Shown: positions 26,109 to 39,100, numbered from the stretch's first letter. The stretch is DNA of 64,000 bases from Brassica napus (GCF_020379485.1 NC_063438.1:372001-436000); one strand, 5' to 3'. Made by a program: numbers and translations. Notes: generated by a model not told the origin, from the letters alone.

Positions 26109-26802
26109 TTTTAATCTAAAAAGTGAAAGAAGGCTGAGAAGTTAAGAAACATAAAGCTAGTTTTTGTCTTATTTATATAATCTTTTTGTGGAAAAATGAA
26201 GATTTAAGTTTGAAGGAAAGATCAAGGAGTGGGTGCCATGTCTATAGTTTCAAGTTAGGTTGGATGAAAACGAATCATGCATATAAAGATAATTATAAAA
26301 TACGTTTATACAATATTCATTATGATACATACGCATTATTAGAGATTATTTAAACACATAGAAAGAAGAGTGATGAAAAATCATTGCCTTTATTCTTTCC
26401 AATTAACAAGTTTCTGACTTGTCTCCACAAATTGTCAACTACACAAAACAAACAAAATATATTATGGAGAACAATAACTTCAGAGAGACGCAAACACAGC
26501 TGGGAAACGACGGCGTACTGCGCCCCCATCAAGCTCGCTTCAATAATAGAGACCTTTGTATCATGTCTTACTTTAATACATGTAGTTTATTATTAAAGAA
26601 GCAATTGGAGATTGTATATATATGAACTGCTATGATGTGACGGCCATGAGCTCAGCTCACATATGAAAAATGAACTATATCCAATCAGACAAGTCTGAAG
26701 CAAAGCAAAAGAAAAACTAAAACATTTCTTCTTCCTGTAATCTCTATAAACTCAGAGAGCTGAGAGTTGTTGATCTTTTGTATCAAAAAAAAAAATCAAT
26801 AT
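26109..26802. other. Spacer between At2g47360-like and At2g47350-like genes
   Basis: 694 bp contain the promoter of the membrane-protein gene and the 3' UTR of the zinc-finger gene. A 53-codon ATG frame (26464-26625, plus, starting MENNNFRETQTQLGNDGVL) is not low-complexity but matches nothing I recognise, so I do not call it a gene. Confidence 0.5.
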
Positions 26803-28883
26803 CTAAACCGGTGCGGTCTGTTGCTGCTGAACCGCCTTGTAACATTTGAGGCTGCAGAGAGGAAGCTTAGTCTTTGAATCACGATACTTGTAAGAATTGG
26901 TGCACGATGGACCAGCGCAGTTTTCTCGAGGAGGAGGATAGCTGCAGATAAAACAAAATGCTTTATATTGTTATAAATCAATGTTCTGAACTCCTCTTTA
27001 TGTTTTATGAAACGTTACAACACAAAACATAATCCAAAAGAACAAAAAAAGGAGCCTAACTGTCGAGCATTCCTTAATCCTACATACCAAAAACATTTGA
27101 AGTATTGCCTATTTATATTGTTCACTAACAATCTGATGTAGCATTTGCTCACAAATAAATCAGCTATAAGACATACAGAGTTTTGTGCGAAAGAATACAA
27201 CATATATACCTGAATGGTTTGGGATCGAACAGGCTAGGCACTTTGTCAATGGGAAACGAAACAGTTGTTCCATTAGGACCCATTATTGTTCTGATGTAGC
27301 TTGTCGAGGCCCTTTCCTCGTGTGCAGCTTTCTCCTGTTATCAATCCAACGCATATGCCTCAGTTTTTACTCATAAAAATGAGGTGGGTTTTATCTGAGT
27401 ACCTGAGCCAATTCATCAAGTCGTTTTTTAATTTTGTCTTCACGCTTCTTCCTGCTCGAATCTTGTCCTAGAATTTTTCTAATGGCCTCAGCCTGTAGAT
27501 ACAAAACCAAGACCATCATCCCTATCATGAATTTTGCCAATATTTTAGATGCTCATAACGACGATAGAGAGACAGAAAAGCATCAACCTCAGACTCCCTT
27601 GCAGCCTTCTCAATCTGAACTTTTCTCCTCTGAGCAGCTTCTGCCTTCTTCAGTTGCTGCTCCATCTCTGAAAGATTCTCCTTTTTCCCTGTTTTATTTT
27701 CAACAGCATTTATCACACAACACATTACCAAACCTTTAGTGCAAAATATATATACTTATGAATCTGAAAGCAAAAGTTTTAAAAACCCATACTTCTCGAA
27801 GTAGTAGGAGGTAATCCATCTGGAAATTCAATGGCGCTTGATTTGCCAGATGCAGAAGCAAGGGTTCGTTGGCGACTAGTCATAGTAGATTGCCTCTTAA
27901 CCTCATTACCAATCTCCTTTTCATCAGCCACCGAATCAAGTTCCTCCTCCTCATAATCCATCTCTTCAGAAACCTTTTCAGATGCAGTTTTGTTCTTCTG
28001 TTCCCCATTAGATGGCTTCAACAGCCTCCTCACGGACTCAGTCTCTTCATTACACACAGAGACATTCCTGTACTTGAGTTTCTCCAAATATCGGATCTCA
28101 TCATCACTGTCATCATTGCTTTCGAAAACTCTCTTCTTGGGGGCTCTTTTGCTCTTGCGAACCGAGCCACTTGGCCCCCCTTGTTTACTCCTCCCCGTTT
28201 CGTCTTTCTCAGGGTTCCTATTGACACCTTCGAGACCAGCCTTCCTATCTAGAGGGGAAGCTGAGCTCTCCTGCCATTAAATGTCAAAAGATATAGCATG
28301 AGCCTACGGTATCTACATTGTCAAAAAGCATCTTTCGGGTCTATAGACTCTATACAAAGCATTTACCAAGAATATCAATAGCATATATATATATCAAAGT
28401 AAGATACTTTACCTCCAAATCGTTGTTAGTAGTATTATTCACTGGTTTTGAAGACTTTCGAGATGAACCATTAGCATGAACGCTGATCTTAAGCTTCATT
28501 CTCTTTGTTTCACCCTCTAGCTCACCCAAAGCAGTTGCCTTTCCATTGATCCTACCATTACCTTCGTCTTCACGGCTAGTGTTCTTCCAGCTGGCAGGAG
28601 CGAGCACACCTTCAGTGGAGCGTTTGTTGATCTCTCTCCGAAGAGTACCATTGTTTCCTCTTTGGGATTCAGCTATAGAATCAGCCCTAGAGATACAGTG
28701 GCTAAGACTAAACTCTTTCCTTGTAGGGTTAGTATCAAAAGCGGGTATATCATCACTGGAGATCTTGCTCAAGTTATCTGAAGGAGTGGATCCCTCAAGG
28801 CGAGGACGACGACAAGTCAAGCTACGTTTCTTCCTCACCGTATTATTCATACCATCCAAATAAGCACCACCGTTAGGTTCCAT
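26803..28883 (-). CDS. PAPA-1 / HIT zinc-finger nuclear protein, INO80-subunit-2-like (At2g47350-like)
   Basis: Six exons (28883-28413, 28270-27793, 27688-27588, 27492-27403, 27334-27210, 26941-26803) encode 467 residues in phase. The first 315 residues are polar and rich in lysine, arginine, serine and acid runs (KRAPKKRVFESNDDSDDEIRYLEKLKY; DYEEEELDS) and look disordered and nuclear. Residues about 317-420 form the PAPA-1 region, a charged helix (KKENLSEMEQQLKKAEAAQRRKVQIEKAARESEAEAIRKILGQDS). The C-terminus is a HIT-type zinc finger: C430-x4-C435, then C451-x3-C455 in LCSLKCYKAV. Yeast Ies2 and human INO80B combine the same two domains in the INO80 chromatin remodeller, so a role there is inferred. 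Exon joins come from matching splice sites and reading phase. Confidence 0.88.
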
Positions 28884-29896
28884 TGTATAGAGGCATATAC
28901 ACTAACTAACTGAAGATCGGAGAAACCTCCACTGAGAAATAAAACATGTAATGCATTAGACAAAGCAAGCAAACAGATGGATCACAAAGGAGAAATCTTT
29001 GTTGAGAATTGAAATCAAACATCAGAATCCATGAACAATCAAAACGAATGATCAATGATAAGCGAGAACTAAGTACGATCTCTACAGAATCCACAGATCG
29101 GAAACCAATTCGAAACGATCGAATCAAGAACAAATGATAAGAACCCATCAAGCAATAACACGAAAGATACAAACTTTCAAACTTATATACGATCATCATC
29201 ACAAGAAGGAATCGAAATCAAAAGAGGCAGCTGAAGAATACCTTAGATAGCTCAGAAAAGAAGGAGACGACAATCCGAGAGAAGATAGAGAAGAAGAAGA
29301 TGATGATGATGATGAGAATCGGAAACCCGTAAATATAATTTTGGGGATTTTTTGAATTGTGGAAGAAGAAGGAGAAGAAGAATTAGGGTTGGGGAAAGAG
29401 TCGGGAAAAAGATTTAAGACAACAAGTAGAGGAGACGAGTTGTAGTAAAGAGGTGAGAGACTTATTATCTCCTTCTTCTCCATCTCTTTTTTTTTTTAAC
29501 ACTCTCACAATCAAAAAAAAAAAAATCAAAAGATCCCTTTTTTTTATCGGGTTAGTTATATATACGGTCGGGTTTGGATTTTGATGCTCCCTTCCCCCTT
29601 TAGGACAGCATTTGACTCGGTGAGTGAGCCGTCTCAGAACATAACTCGAGTCCCTTTGTTTTTTTGTTCTCTCATCTCTTTCCTTTGTTTCCTTTCTGCT
29701 GCTAAAGCTTGTATTATGGAAGGAACTTATATATGGGCCTTTTATACTGAATTGTGTATATGGGCCTTTATAAATGCTTAGCTAAGGCCCATTATTTGCC
29801 CAATCATACAAACAAGTCGGCAAACCTGAGACTGTCCTTCTCAGTTTACATATCGCCCGGAGAAAAAAAAACACAAATCCCTAAATTAGATAAGTC
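28884..29896. promoter_or_regulatory. Divergent promoter region, zinc-finger gene and RH24
   Basis: About 1 kb between divergent starts. The minus-strand part (about 28884-29480) appears to be the leader of the zinc-finger gene, with a likely leader intron whose donor is near 29237 (AAGGTATTC on the minus strand) and a GAAGAAGA-rich leader. TATATATAC near 29560 and several GGCCCA/GGGCC site II elements (29734-29795) sit between the genes, as in promoters of growth-related plant genes. Confidence 0.5.
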
Positions 29897-32589
29897 ATGT
29901 CTAACCGGAACTCTCAGCGGTTTCGCGGCGGAGACAACTCCGAAGACGCCGATGTAGACAACATCGATTTCATCGACAACGAAGAGGGGGAAGAACAAGC
30001 CGTTCATAACGGTGGCGGCGACGACGAAGACGAGATCGATCCACTAGACGCGTTCATGGAAGGAATCCACCAAGAGATGAAGTCTGCTCCGCCTCCCAAG
30101 CCAAAGGCGAAAGCAGAGAGGTACAAGGACGACGAAGACGACGACGATCACGTCGTGAGTTTCCTCAAGGCCAAGAAGGATCTGGGCCTCACGCTAGCTG
30201 CCGACGCGCTCAACGCGGGCTACAACTCCGACGAGGAAGTCTACGCTGCCGCCAAGGCGGTAGACGCGGGGATGCTCGAGTACGATTCCGATGATAATCC
30301 CATTGTTGTCGATAAAAGGAAGATCGAGCCTATTCAAGCTCTTGATCACAGCTCCATCGATTACGAACCTATTAACAAAGACTTCTACGAGGAGGTTGAT
30401 TCAATATCCAGTAAGTCTAAACCGGTTTAAACCGGTTATAAACAATTTAAATCAATCTAATTAGTGTTAATCTCTTAAATCAAGCTATAATGTTAGTTCA
30501 AATCCACAGGAATGAGTGAGCAAGAAGCTTTGGATTATCGTCACAGTTTGGGGATTCGTGTATCCGGTTTCGATGTTCCTAGGCCAGTGAAGACCTTTGA
30601 GGATTGTGGCTTCTCCTCACAGATCATGAGTGCTATCAAGAAACAAGCTTATGAGAAACCCACAACCATCCAGTGTCAGGCTTTACCCGTTGTGTTATCC
30701 GGTAGAGATGTTATTGGTATAGCTAAAACTGGTTCAGGGAAGACTGCAGCTTTTGTTCTTCCTATGATTGTTCATATTATGGATCACCCTGAGCTTCGGA
30801 GGGAAGAAGGTCCTATTGGTGTCATATGTGCTCCAACTAGGGAACTTGCTCATCAGATATACTTGGAAGCTAAGAAGTTTTCGAAAGCGTATGGGTTGCG
30901 AGTCTCAGCTGTGTATGGTGGAATGGGGAAGCATGAGCAGTTTAGAGAGCTCAAGGCGGGATGCGAGATTGTTGTTGCTACTCCTGGGAGGTTGATAGAT
31001 ATGCTGAAGATGAAGGCTTTGACGATGATGAGAGCCTCTTATTTGGTTCTTGATGAGGCTGATCGGATGTTTGACCTTGGGTTTGAGCCGCAAGTGAGGT
31101 CTATCGTTGGTCAGATTCGTCCTGATCGCCAGACTTTGCTGTTCTCAGCTACTATGCCTTGGAAAGTTGAGAAGTTAGCTAGGGAGATCCTTTCAGATCC
31201 TATTAGAGTCACTGTTGGTGAAGCTGGGATGGCTAATGAGGATATCACACAAGTTGTTAATGTAATACCATCAGATGCTGATAAAATGCCTTGGCTACTT
31301 GAGAAGCTACCTGGAATGATTGATGAGGGTGACGTGTTAGTGTTCGCTTCTAAAAAAGCCACTGTTGATGAGATTGAAGCTCAGCTTACTCTGAATGCTT
31401 TTAAAGTTGCTGCCCTTCACGGTGATAAAGACCAGGCCTCACGAATGGAAACTTTGCAGAAGTTCAAATCTGGAGTTTACCATGTGCTGGTTGCGACCGA
31501 TGTTGCTGCCAGAGGTCTTGATATCAAGTCGCTTAAGACAGTGGTTAACTACGACACTGCAAAGGACATGGACATGCATGTACATCGTATTGGTAGGACC
31601 GGTCGTGCTGGTGACAAAGACGGGGTTGCCTACACGCTTGTTACGCAGAGGGAGGCTAGATTTGCTGGTGAGTTGATAAACAGTCTGGTTGCTGCTGGTC
31701 AGAATGTGCCTCCAGAACTCATGGATCTCGCCATGAAGGTAATAGCAGCTCCATTTCACTAGTTCTATTCATGCTATGATTGTCCATCCTACTTGCTCCC
31801 TTGCACCACTCTAGTTTCATGATTGTTGAGTAAATTTACTTTTGCAAATCAATAGGATGGACGATTCAAGTCCAAGCGTGACGGAAGAAAAGGAGGTAAG
31901 CATATGTTAGCTCTATTGAGTACTATGTTCTTTTGCGAAGAGAAACCTTTCAGTAGATTTGAATTGATGGAGATGATCTGTGGTCAATGTTTTTCTTTGC
32001 ATAAGCCTTTTTGTCAATTGTGATAATCCATCCAAAGAGCTGTGCATGATCTATGAATCTCTTGTTATATAGGTGGGAAGAAAGGTCGAGGACGAGGCGG
32101 TGGTGGTGGAAATAGAGGAGTACGAGGAGTTGATTTTGGTCTTGGTATTGGCTTTAACTCGGAATCAAGTGGGACACCGTCTCAAGCTGCACCAAGTAGA
32201 AAGGGGGTGATCAATTCTGTGAGGACGGGAGTAATGGCCCAATTCAAGAATAGCTTTGTGGCTGCTACGCCGTCGAACCCACAAAGCCAAGGAGGCTATC
32301 CGAACAAGAGACCATCTCTAATGGGATTTGTCTCAGGTGGAACCATTGGTGGGGACATGGGTAGAACTCAGACTCAAGCTCCCCCAGTAGCAGCTAGTCA
32401 TAATGCTTCATTACATAACGCCAGTCAAAAGAATCCACAGAGGTTTGATTCCTTTTAGTTTCACTGTTCTCTTGGTTGGTTTTATCTGTGGTTATCTTAG
32501 TGTTGTTAGCTGATTTGATCTGATCTTGCTGTTACAGTTCTGAAGAGAGACCAAGAGAGAGGAAAAGGAGGTCTGGTTGGGATAATTGA
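29897..32589 (+). CDS. RH24: DEAD-box RNA helicase RH24 (DDX42-like)
   Basis: Five exons, 29897-30410, 30510-31738, 31856-31895, 32073-32442 and 32538-32589, encode 734 residues. The N-terminal 170 residues are acidic and disordered (EEGEEQAVHNGGGDDEDEIDPLDAFM), typical of the DDX42/Prp5-like group. The helicase core carries the Q motif (FEDCGF..PTTIQCQALP), Walker A AKTGSGKT (243-250), PTREL, TPGR, DEAD (353-356), SAT (384-386), the ATDVAARGLD block and HRIGRTGRAG. The C-terminal tail is glycine- and arginine-rich (KKGRGRGGGGGNRG) and ends RSGWDN. DDX42 relatives join U2 snRNP during spliceosome assembly, so a splicing role is the best inference. All ATPase motifs are intact. The ATG is the first in the frame and gives the family's usual acidic start. 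Confidence 0.96.
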
Positions 32590-33832
32590 TTGAGTTTAGT
32601 ATGGGTGGAAGTGTTTTTACAGTCTTGTTGTATCAGTTGTCTCGAAAAAACATTATTTATCCGTCCTGTTTCAGCTCTCGAATATCTTCTAAATGTCACA
32701 TGTGTTGTTTACTAGCTACGAGGAAACGAAGCAAAGGATAGAAATAAAAAGTTTTGTGTGATCGCAGTGAGCAAATGAGGTGGTGAAAAAGGGTTTAAAT
32801 TACAAAGCAATACATCAAACAAAAGTTACTAGAGTGAGTTCCCACCATGAATTCTTTCTTTTAAACTGATAAAGACCAATCTCTCTGTGGCATCAAGACG
32901 GAAAGATTCCACCACAATCTGCGCCTTAGTAGTATGACATCACACGTGCGCTCATTCACATCAGCGACGACGTCTTTGATGTCTACTCTTATAACATCAC
33001 ACGTGAAGGACGATGATGGCCCAATCTTTTTTCAACGTTGTACTAATTTAAGGCCCACTAGAGAGGAAGATGTAAGTAAAACCCATTTTAATCTCCGTTG
33101 AGATTTGACGGTCTCCGTTCTCGCGAATAATAATCAGAGAATAGTTGGAGCTTTCTTATTCAAGAAATCGAGGAATGTTGTTACATGGGTTTGTAAAGAT
33201 CGTACAGGTTATTTTGTAACAAGTTTTGTCTCAAACTAAAAGAAAGAAGCAACAGTGTTGGTGAAACACACAACCTTGTGTCGAGATTAATTACAACACA
33301 TAATAGTATCATTACAAGAACCAGAACAGAGCTAACTCAACTTAGATTGTAAATTAAGTCAAACACATCATAATTATAAATCTAACCAGACTGACAAAGT
33401 GACAATTAAAGAAGACGCATAAATAGAAACGATATCACTTGATGGCTCTCCAATCGATCCATACCAAACATAGTTAGAAACTTTTGTTTCCCAAAGTAGA
33501 AAACTAGATCTTGATTTCGAACAGCACTTAAAACACTATCCAAAATCCTATAGCAATCATCAACATCAGTCAATAACGAAAACAAATATATGATTCCGAG
33601 CACAGATCTACAAAAGAATATTTGAAAAGACAGATTACGAGTTTGTGCGTGAATCTAATCCAACAACAAGATAGGATTACTACATGAGCATACGAATTAG
33701 ATTCACGCACAAAACATGTAATATGACTCTTCTCTAATGCAAAATCTTCTTCATCTTATTTTCAGAGAGCGAGAGAGAGAGAGACTACTTTTATCTGCCG
33801 ACGCAATAGAGGTAGATAAGAATATCTTCCTT
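32590..33832. other. Spacer between RH24 and the LINE insertion
   Basis: It contains the RH24 3' UTR. From about 32930 it looks promoter-like on the plus strand: two copies of ACATCACACGTG (near 32937 and 32995) and GGCCCA/GGCCCAC elements (33018-33058). These are followed by an ATG at 33175 with 11 codons ending at a possible GT donor (33208). No later exon is visible, so this may be the front of a lost gene. An 18-bp inverted repeat lies at 33642-33713. Confidence 0.4.
33642..33713. repeat. Perfect 18-bp inverted repeat, 36-nt loop
   Basis: TTTGTGCGTGAATCTAAT (33642-33659) and its exact reverse complement (33696-33713) flank 36 nt. It could form a hairpin. No mature small RNA family is recognised. 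Confidence 0.75.
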
Positions 33833-34449
33833 AAAGGGTTCGGTATTGAGTTTTTCTCTCTTATAAAAAGCCTTTTCTCTCTCTTGCGATTTTTCTCCCA
33901 GACACGGTTCCAGAGAAAAACCTTTACATCCTGTACCCAAAGCTGACCTAGCCTTTTAACCCACGTTTCTTTCCCTTTGTCGGCTTTTATCCTCTGTAAA
34001 ACCCTGCAAATTTTCAAATAATTACTACTTTAAGCTATATCCAACGGATAATAGATAGCTCCCACAAATTATCCTACCGGCCCTGCAGTCTCCTCCGCCG
34101 GGTTCAGCCCCCGACTCCGTCGGTGGGTCAGCCAGGGTCCTCCTGTGCCGTCTCCGTTCTGTTCTCGCATCTCAGCCTCATACAGTCTCTGTACTCTCTC
34201 TATACCGGAGCTGGTCTTTATGGAGGAGATAAGATAGATACCTTTCTCAACTCTTGGGTTGTTATAACCTCCTACTAGTACTGCCTCCAACAACTTGATA
34301 TAGCATTAATCACTTTGAGTTACTCACCTATATCAGCATTTACTGACCTTGGAAAGTCGAGATCTCACCATCTCTTTAAGATACTCTCCACGCTGGGTCT
34401 GGTTATACTAAATCTCCTTTCAGCTTGAATTATTTGTGCCACTTCCACC

Positions 34450-36129
34450 ATGTCTCGCCGCTACTCTCGTTCGGACAAGGAAAAATGGAGTGCGGCCGCC
34501 CCCCCGCCACCTCCGCCTACTCGCCGTGCTCCTATTCGCATTCCAGACAGTGACCCTGCCGCCCTAATAGCGGAAAACAAGCTCACTATCATTGGTAGGG
34601 TTACAAACCCACGGTTCCAGAGACCTCGAGCTGTTATCGACTTCTTGCCCCAAGTCTGGAATTTGGAAGGGCACGTTGAAGGCCGTGAACTAGGGCTAGA
34701 CAAATTCCAGTTTCGTTTCGATTCAGAACACGAGCTTCAAACGGTTCTTGACAAAGGCCCGTACCATTACAAAAGATGGATGTTGATACTACAAAGATGG
34801 GAACCAGTGGTGTCGGAAAACTTTCCTTCTCAGATATCCTTTTGGGTGAAAATCCGTGGTATCCCCCTCCACTACTGGAATGAAAAAGCTGTTGAAACTA
34901 TCAGCGATGCACTTGGACATGTCTCAAGCCGAAACGCCAAAGAAGCAAAGTTTCGTGTAGAAGTGAATGGGCTCCTTCCACTTGAAATGAAAATGGAAAT
35001 CTTGCTCCCCTCTGAAGAAGTTACAGAAGTGGAGTTTCAATACCTAAAGATAGAGAAACACTGTTTCACTTGTTTCTCTCTCCTTCATGAAGAGGAGGAC
35101 TGTCCCTCTCGCCCAAGAGGAGCTCGAGCTCCTAAGGATAGACCCCTCGGTATTACTCAGGCCATTGCTCTCCAGCGAATCGAAGCTGACAAAAAGAGAC
35201 ACGATGATAGAAGAGGCTATAGACGGCCTGCTCCTCAACAATCTGCCCCAAATAATCCTTCCCTGACGAATCGGGAGGAGCATCGCCATTACTCTGATAA
35301 TAGAGACTCTCATCTGTTGCCTTCAGACCCTGCCTCCCATCGGGATTACCATCGCCATTACTCTGAGAATAGAGGCTCTCGTTCGATGCATGTAAACCCT
35401 GCCTCGCATCACTCTAACAGACCTAGCGGGGGCTCTTTTGAGCCTCGAAGCCAGCATGATGAAACTGTTAGAACCCCTGCAGCATCAGCCACCAGAGGAT
35501 CGATCAGGAGGGGATCAGGAGGATCGATCGCAGACGGCCAAATCATCTATCCAGTGAATCAGAACAACAGTGGAGGGCAATCTAACTCTAGGGAGAGAAT
35601 TCCCGCTCGTGATCGGCTGTCAGGACAATCCCAGGAAGACAGAGTTCCTGCCATGGAACGCCTCTCTGGTGGAGATACATCAATGGTTCCGGTATTTGAA
35701 TTACAGGACATTGGAGGGGAAGTTGCGGTGGAACCCGCGTTACAACCCTCACACTTGGCATCTGGCTCCAGGGTTCCGGCCTCTCTGCGTCTAGGAAGCC
35801 CAAGTGTCTCAGGCAACAGGAACAAAGCAAAGGCTACTGCAGCAGCAGCGTTAAGCAAACAAGCTGGGAAGCGAAAGGTGTCAAAAACCACGAGCAATAA
35901 ACGTGTAGCTAGAAGCCCAATGCAAGTACTAAGCCTCTCAAAAAGCATTGCAGCACGATCCAAGATTTCCACCCGTAGGAGACTATGCCCAGCTCGCTAT
36001 GCAAATGAATTTGCGGGGCCAGGTTCAAGCCGCAAGAGACAGGATTCGAGTAATCCCATTACGGTGAATATACCGTCGACTAACAAGGAAGGGGCGGATT
36101 TTCGGTCCCATCTTCCTCCTCTTCCTTAG
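34450..36129 (+). CDS. LINE ORF1: DUF4283 and zinc-knuckle nucleic-acid-binding protein
   Basis: 559 residues. Residues about 39-165 form the DUF4283 domain of plant LINE ORF1 proteins (ENKLTIIGRVTNPRFQRPRAV, FQFRFDSEHELQTVLDKGPY, FWVKIRGIPLHYWNE). Next comes a CCHC-type zinc knuckle, C205-x2-C208-x4-H213-x4-C218 (CFTCFSLLHEEEDC). The rest is long, basic and disordered, rich in S, R, H and P, with a partly repeated unit (HRHYSDNRDSH / HRHYSENRGSR). The protein is expected to coat element RNA and assist reverse transcription. It begins at MSRRYSRSDKEKW and has no frameshift. The frame differs from ORF2, which starts 5 nt after its stop, so ORF2 is probably made by reinitiation or a similar route. 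Confidence 0.93.
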   Translation: MSRRYSRSDKEKWSAAAPPPPPPTRRAPIRIPDSDPAALIAENKLTIIGRVTNPRFQRPRAVIDFLPQVWNLEGHVEGRELGLDKFQFRFDSEHELQTVLDKGPYHYKRWMLILQRWEPVVSENFPSQISFWVKIRGIPLHYWNEKAVETISDALGHVSSRNAKEAKFRVEVNGLLPLEMKMEILLPSEEVTEVEFQYLKIEKHCFTCFSLLHEEEDCPSRPRGARAPKDRPLGITQAIALQRIEADKKRHDDRRGYRRPAPQQSAPNNPSLTNREEHRHYSDNRDSHLLPSDPASHRDYHRHYSENRGSRSMHVNPASHHSNRPSGGSFEPRSQHDETVRTPAASATRGSIRRGSGGSIADGQIIYPVNQNNSGGQSNSRERIPARDRLSGQSQEDRVPAMERLSGGDTSMVPVFELQDIGGEVAVEPALQPSHLASGSRVPASLRLGSPSVSGNRNKAKATAAAALSKQAGKRKVSKTTSNKRVARSPMQVLSLSKSIAARSKISTRRRLCPARYANEFAGPGSSRKRQDSSNPITVNIPSTNKEGADFRSHLPPLP

Positions 36130-36134
36130 TAATT

Positions 36135-39100
36135 ATGAGCTGGAATTGTCAGGGCTTGGGAAACGTTCTGACAATTCGCAGAGTGAAGGAGTTACATCGG
36201 ACTCTCTCACCGGATATCATGTTTCTCATGGAGACAAAAAACTCCGATGAATTCATCAAATCAAAGCTGGACAGTATACAGTATCCCAATTATTTCTCAA
36301 TCCCACCAGTGGGCTTGAGTGGCGGCCTCACTTTGCTATGGAAGCAGGGGGTTGAGATCAAAATTATAGAGTCATGTGCCCATTTCATCGATGCTGAAGT
36401 GGTTTTCAAAGGAACTTCATCCTTTGTAACTTTTGTTTATGGCGAGCCAGTGGCAGGGAATAGAGCGGATTTCTGGAACACTCTTACGAGAGTGGGTGCA
36501 AACAGAGAGGAAGCATGGCTATTGACAGGTGATTTTAATGATATATTGGATAATTCGGAGAAGGAAGGAGGGCCTGAGCGATGGGAGGGCTCCTTCACGG
36601 CATTCCGATCTTTTGTTTCACAGAACGGACTATGGAACCTTAAGCACTCCGGAAATCAACTCTCATGGAGAGGAGTACGATACACTCATCATATCAAGTC
36701 TAGACTGGACCGCTCCTTGGTTAATTGCTCCTGGTCAGAGTCATTCCCAATGGGTAGGAGTGTGTACCTCAGATATGAAGGGTCTGACCACAGACCAGTG
36801 ATCACTTACTTCAATACTGCAATGCAAAAACGCAGGGGTCTTTTCAGATTCAATCGATCATATACTGAGAATGAGGAGGTTACACAGCTAGTGGATGCTG
36901 CCTGGAATCATCACCCTCTCGATTCAGTCATTACAAAACTCAACTCTGTCCGTCGAAGCATCATCAAATGGGCTAAAGAACAGAATGTAAAGAGCAACCT
37001 TGTTATCCAATCTGCCCAGCAAGCGCTTGAAGAAGCACTATCAATGCCAGTTGCGGACTTACCTCATATCCAAACTCTCACTAATACATTACTGGTTGCT
37101 TATAGAGAAGAGGAAAGTTTTTGGCTACAAAGAAGCCGGATTCAATGGCTTAAGAAGGGGGACAGGAACACCGGCTTCTTCCATGCGGCCACTAGGAAGA
37201 GGAGAGCGCTCAATAATCTCTCAGTGATAGAAAAAGAGAATGGCGAGGAAGTGTTTGAGGAAGCTCAGATCTCTTCGGTCATTGCAGATTACTACACGGA
37301 GATGTTCACCACAAACAGCAACTCTGACTTCTCTCTAGTCCAAGCCTGTCTTGTTAATAAGATTACTCCAGAGATGAATAGTCGGCTTATAGAGATTCCA
37401 TCAGACAAGGAGATTGAGGAGGCAGCTCGGTCGATAAATGGAGGAAAAGCCCCGGGCCCGGATGGTTTCTCAGCAAAGTTCTATCACTCTTATTGGCATA
37501 TCATTGGGAAAGATGTAATCACTGATGTCAGGAGCTTCTTTGTCACCGGAATAATACATCCACAGCAGAATGAGACTCATGTTCGATTGATTCCCAAAGG
37601 CTCGGGACCGCGAAAGGTTGCGGACTATCGACCGATAGCTCTCTGCAACACTCATTACAAGATCATTGCCAAAATCCTTACTCGACGCCTCAAGCCTCTG
37701 CTGCCAGATCTTATCTCCAAGACGCAATCGGCTTTTGTAGCGGGACGAGCTATCTCGGACAACGTCCTCATTACGCATGAAACCTTACATTATCTCCGAA
37801 CTTCAGAGGCGAAAAAGTATTGCTCCATGGCGGTGAAAACCGATATGAGCAAGGCTTATGATCGCATAGAGTGGGGTTTTATTAGAGCAGTCCTGGCCCA
37901 GCTTGGTTTTGACCCGATATGGGTCTCTTGGATCTTGGCGTGTGTTGAATCAGTGTCGTACTCTTTTCTGATCAATGGTTCACCTTCCGGTCATGTTACT
38001 CCATCGCGTGGAATACGGCAAGGTGATCCGCTCTCACCATACTTGTTCATCATGTGTACAGAAGTCCTCTCAGCGATGTGTACTAAGGCGCAACTAAACG
38101 GTACTATGGCGGGGGTGAAGGTAGCACGGAACTGTCCTCCGATTAATCATCTATTGTTCGCGGACGATACGATGTTTTTTTGCAAATCAACACCCGCCTG
38201 TGTCACTACTCTGAAGACGATCTTAGAGAGTTATGAAAATGTATCTGGACAACGGATCAACCTGCTGAAGTCGTCTATCACTTTCTCGGCTAAGACACCT
38301 GGTGAGGTTAAAGCTCGAGTGAAGACTGAGCTGTCTATCCCGGCAGAGGGAGGGATTGGCAAATATTTGGGCCTCCCCGAAAACTTTGGCCGCAAGAAGA
38401 GAGACATATTTGCGGCAATTCTTGATCGCATCAGACAGAAGGCGCATAGCTGGACATCTCGGTTCTTATCAGGCGCCGGTAAACAAGTTCTCCTCAAATC
38501 TGTCCTTGCTGCAATACCGTGCTATACGATGTCATGTTTCAAGTTGCCTATCTCTCTATGCAAACAAATACAATCCCTCCTTACTCGATTTTGGTGGGAT
38601 GCAAACCCGGAAAAGAAAAAGATGTGTTGGGTCGCATGGTCTACTCTCACACTGCCCAAATATGCTGGTGGCTTAGGTTTCAAAGACATTGAGACTTTTA
38701 ATGATGCCATGCTCGCTAAAATTGGCTGGCGCCTTATACAGTTTCCAGACTCGTTGCTGGCACAAGTGCTGCTCGGAAAATATGCTAAAGCTTCCTCTTT
38801 CATGGAGTGTGAAAGCCCATCATCAGCTTCCCACGGATGGAGAAGTATCTTGGCAGGTCGGGAGGTTCTAAGGAAAGGACTCGGTTGGGTGGTTGGGAAT
38901 GGAGAAAACATTAAGGTTTGGGGGGATCCTTGGCTCTCCTCCTCCTTTCCTACAGCCCCTATAGGTCCACCAACTGAGAATGCAGTATCGATGACGGTTA
39001 GTGAGCTTCTATGCCCTCTCACTAACGCCTGGGACATCCAAAAGATCCAGAACTATCTTCCTCAGTATGAAGGCATTATTAATAGGATTATCACAAGCTC

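Noticed and set aside
33751..34017. Minus-strand frame of 88 codons
   Set aside because: It spans the insertion boundary and the 5' UTR of the LINE and has no conserved text.
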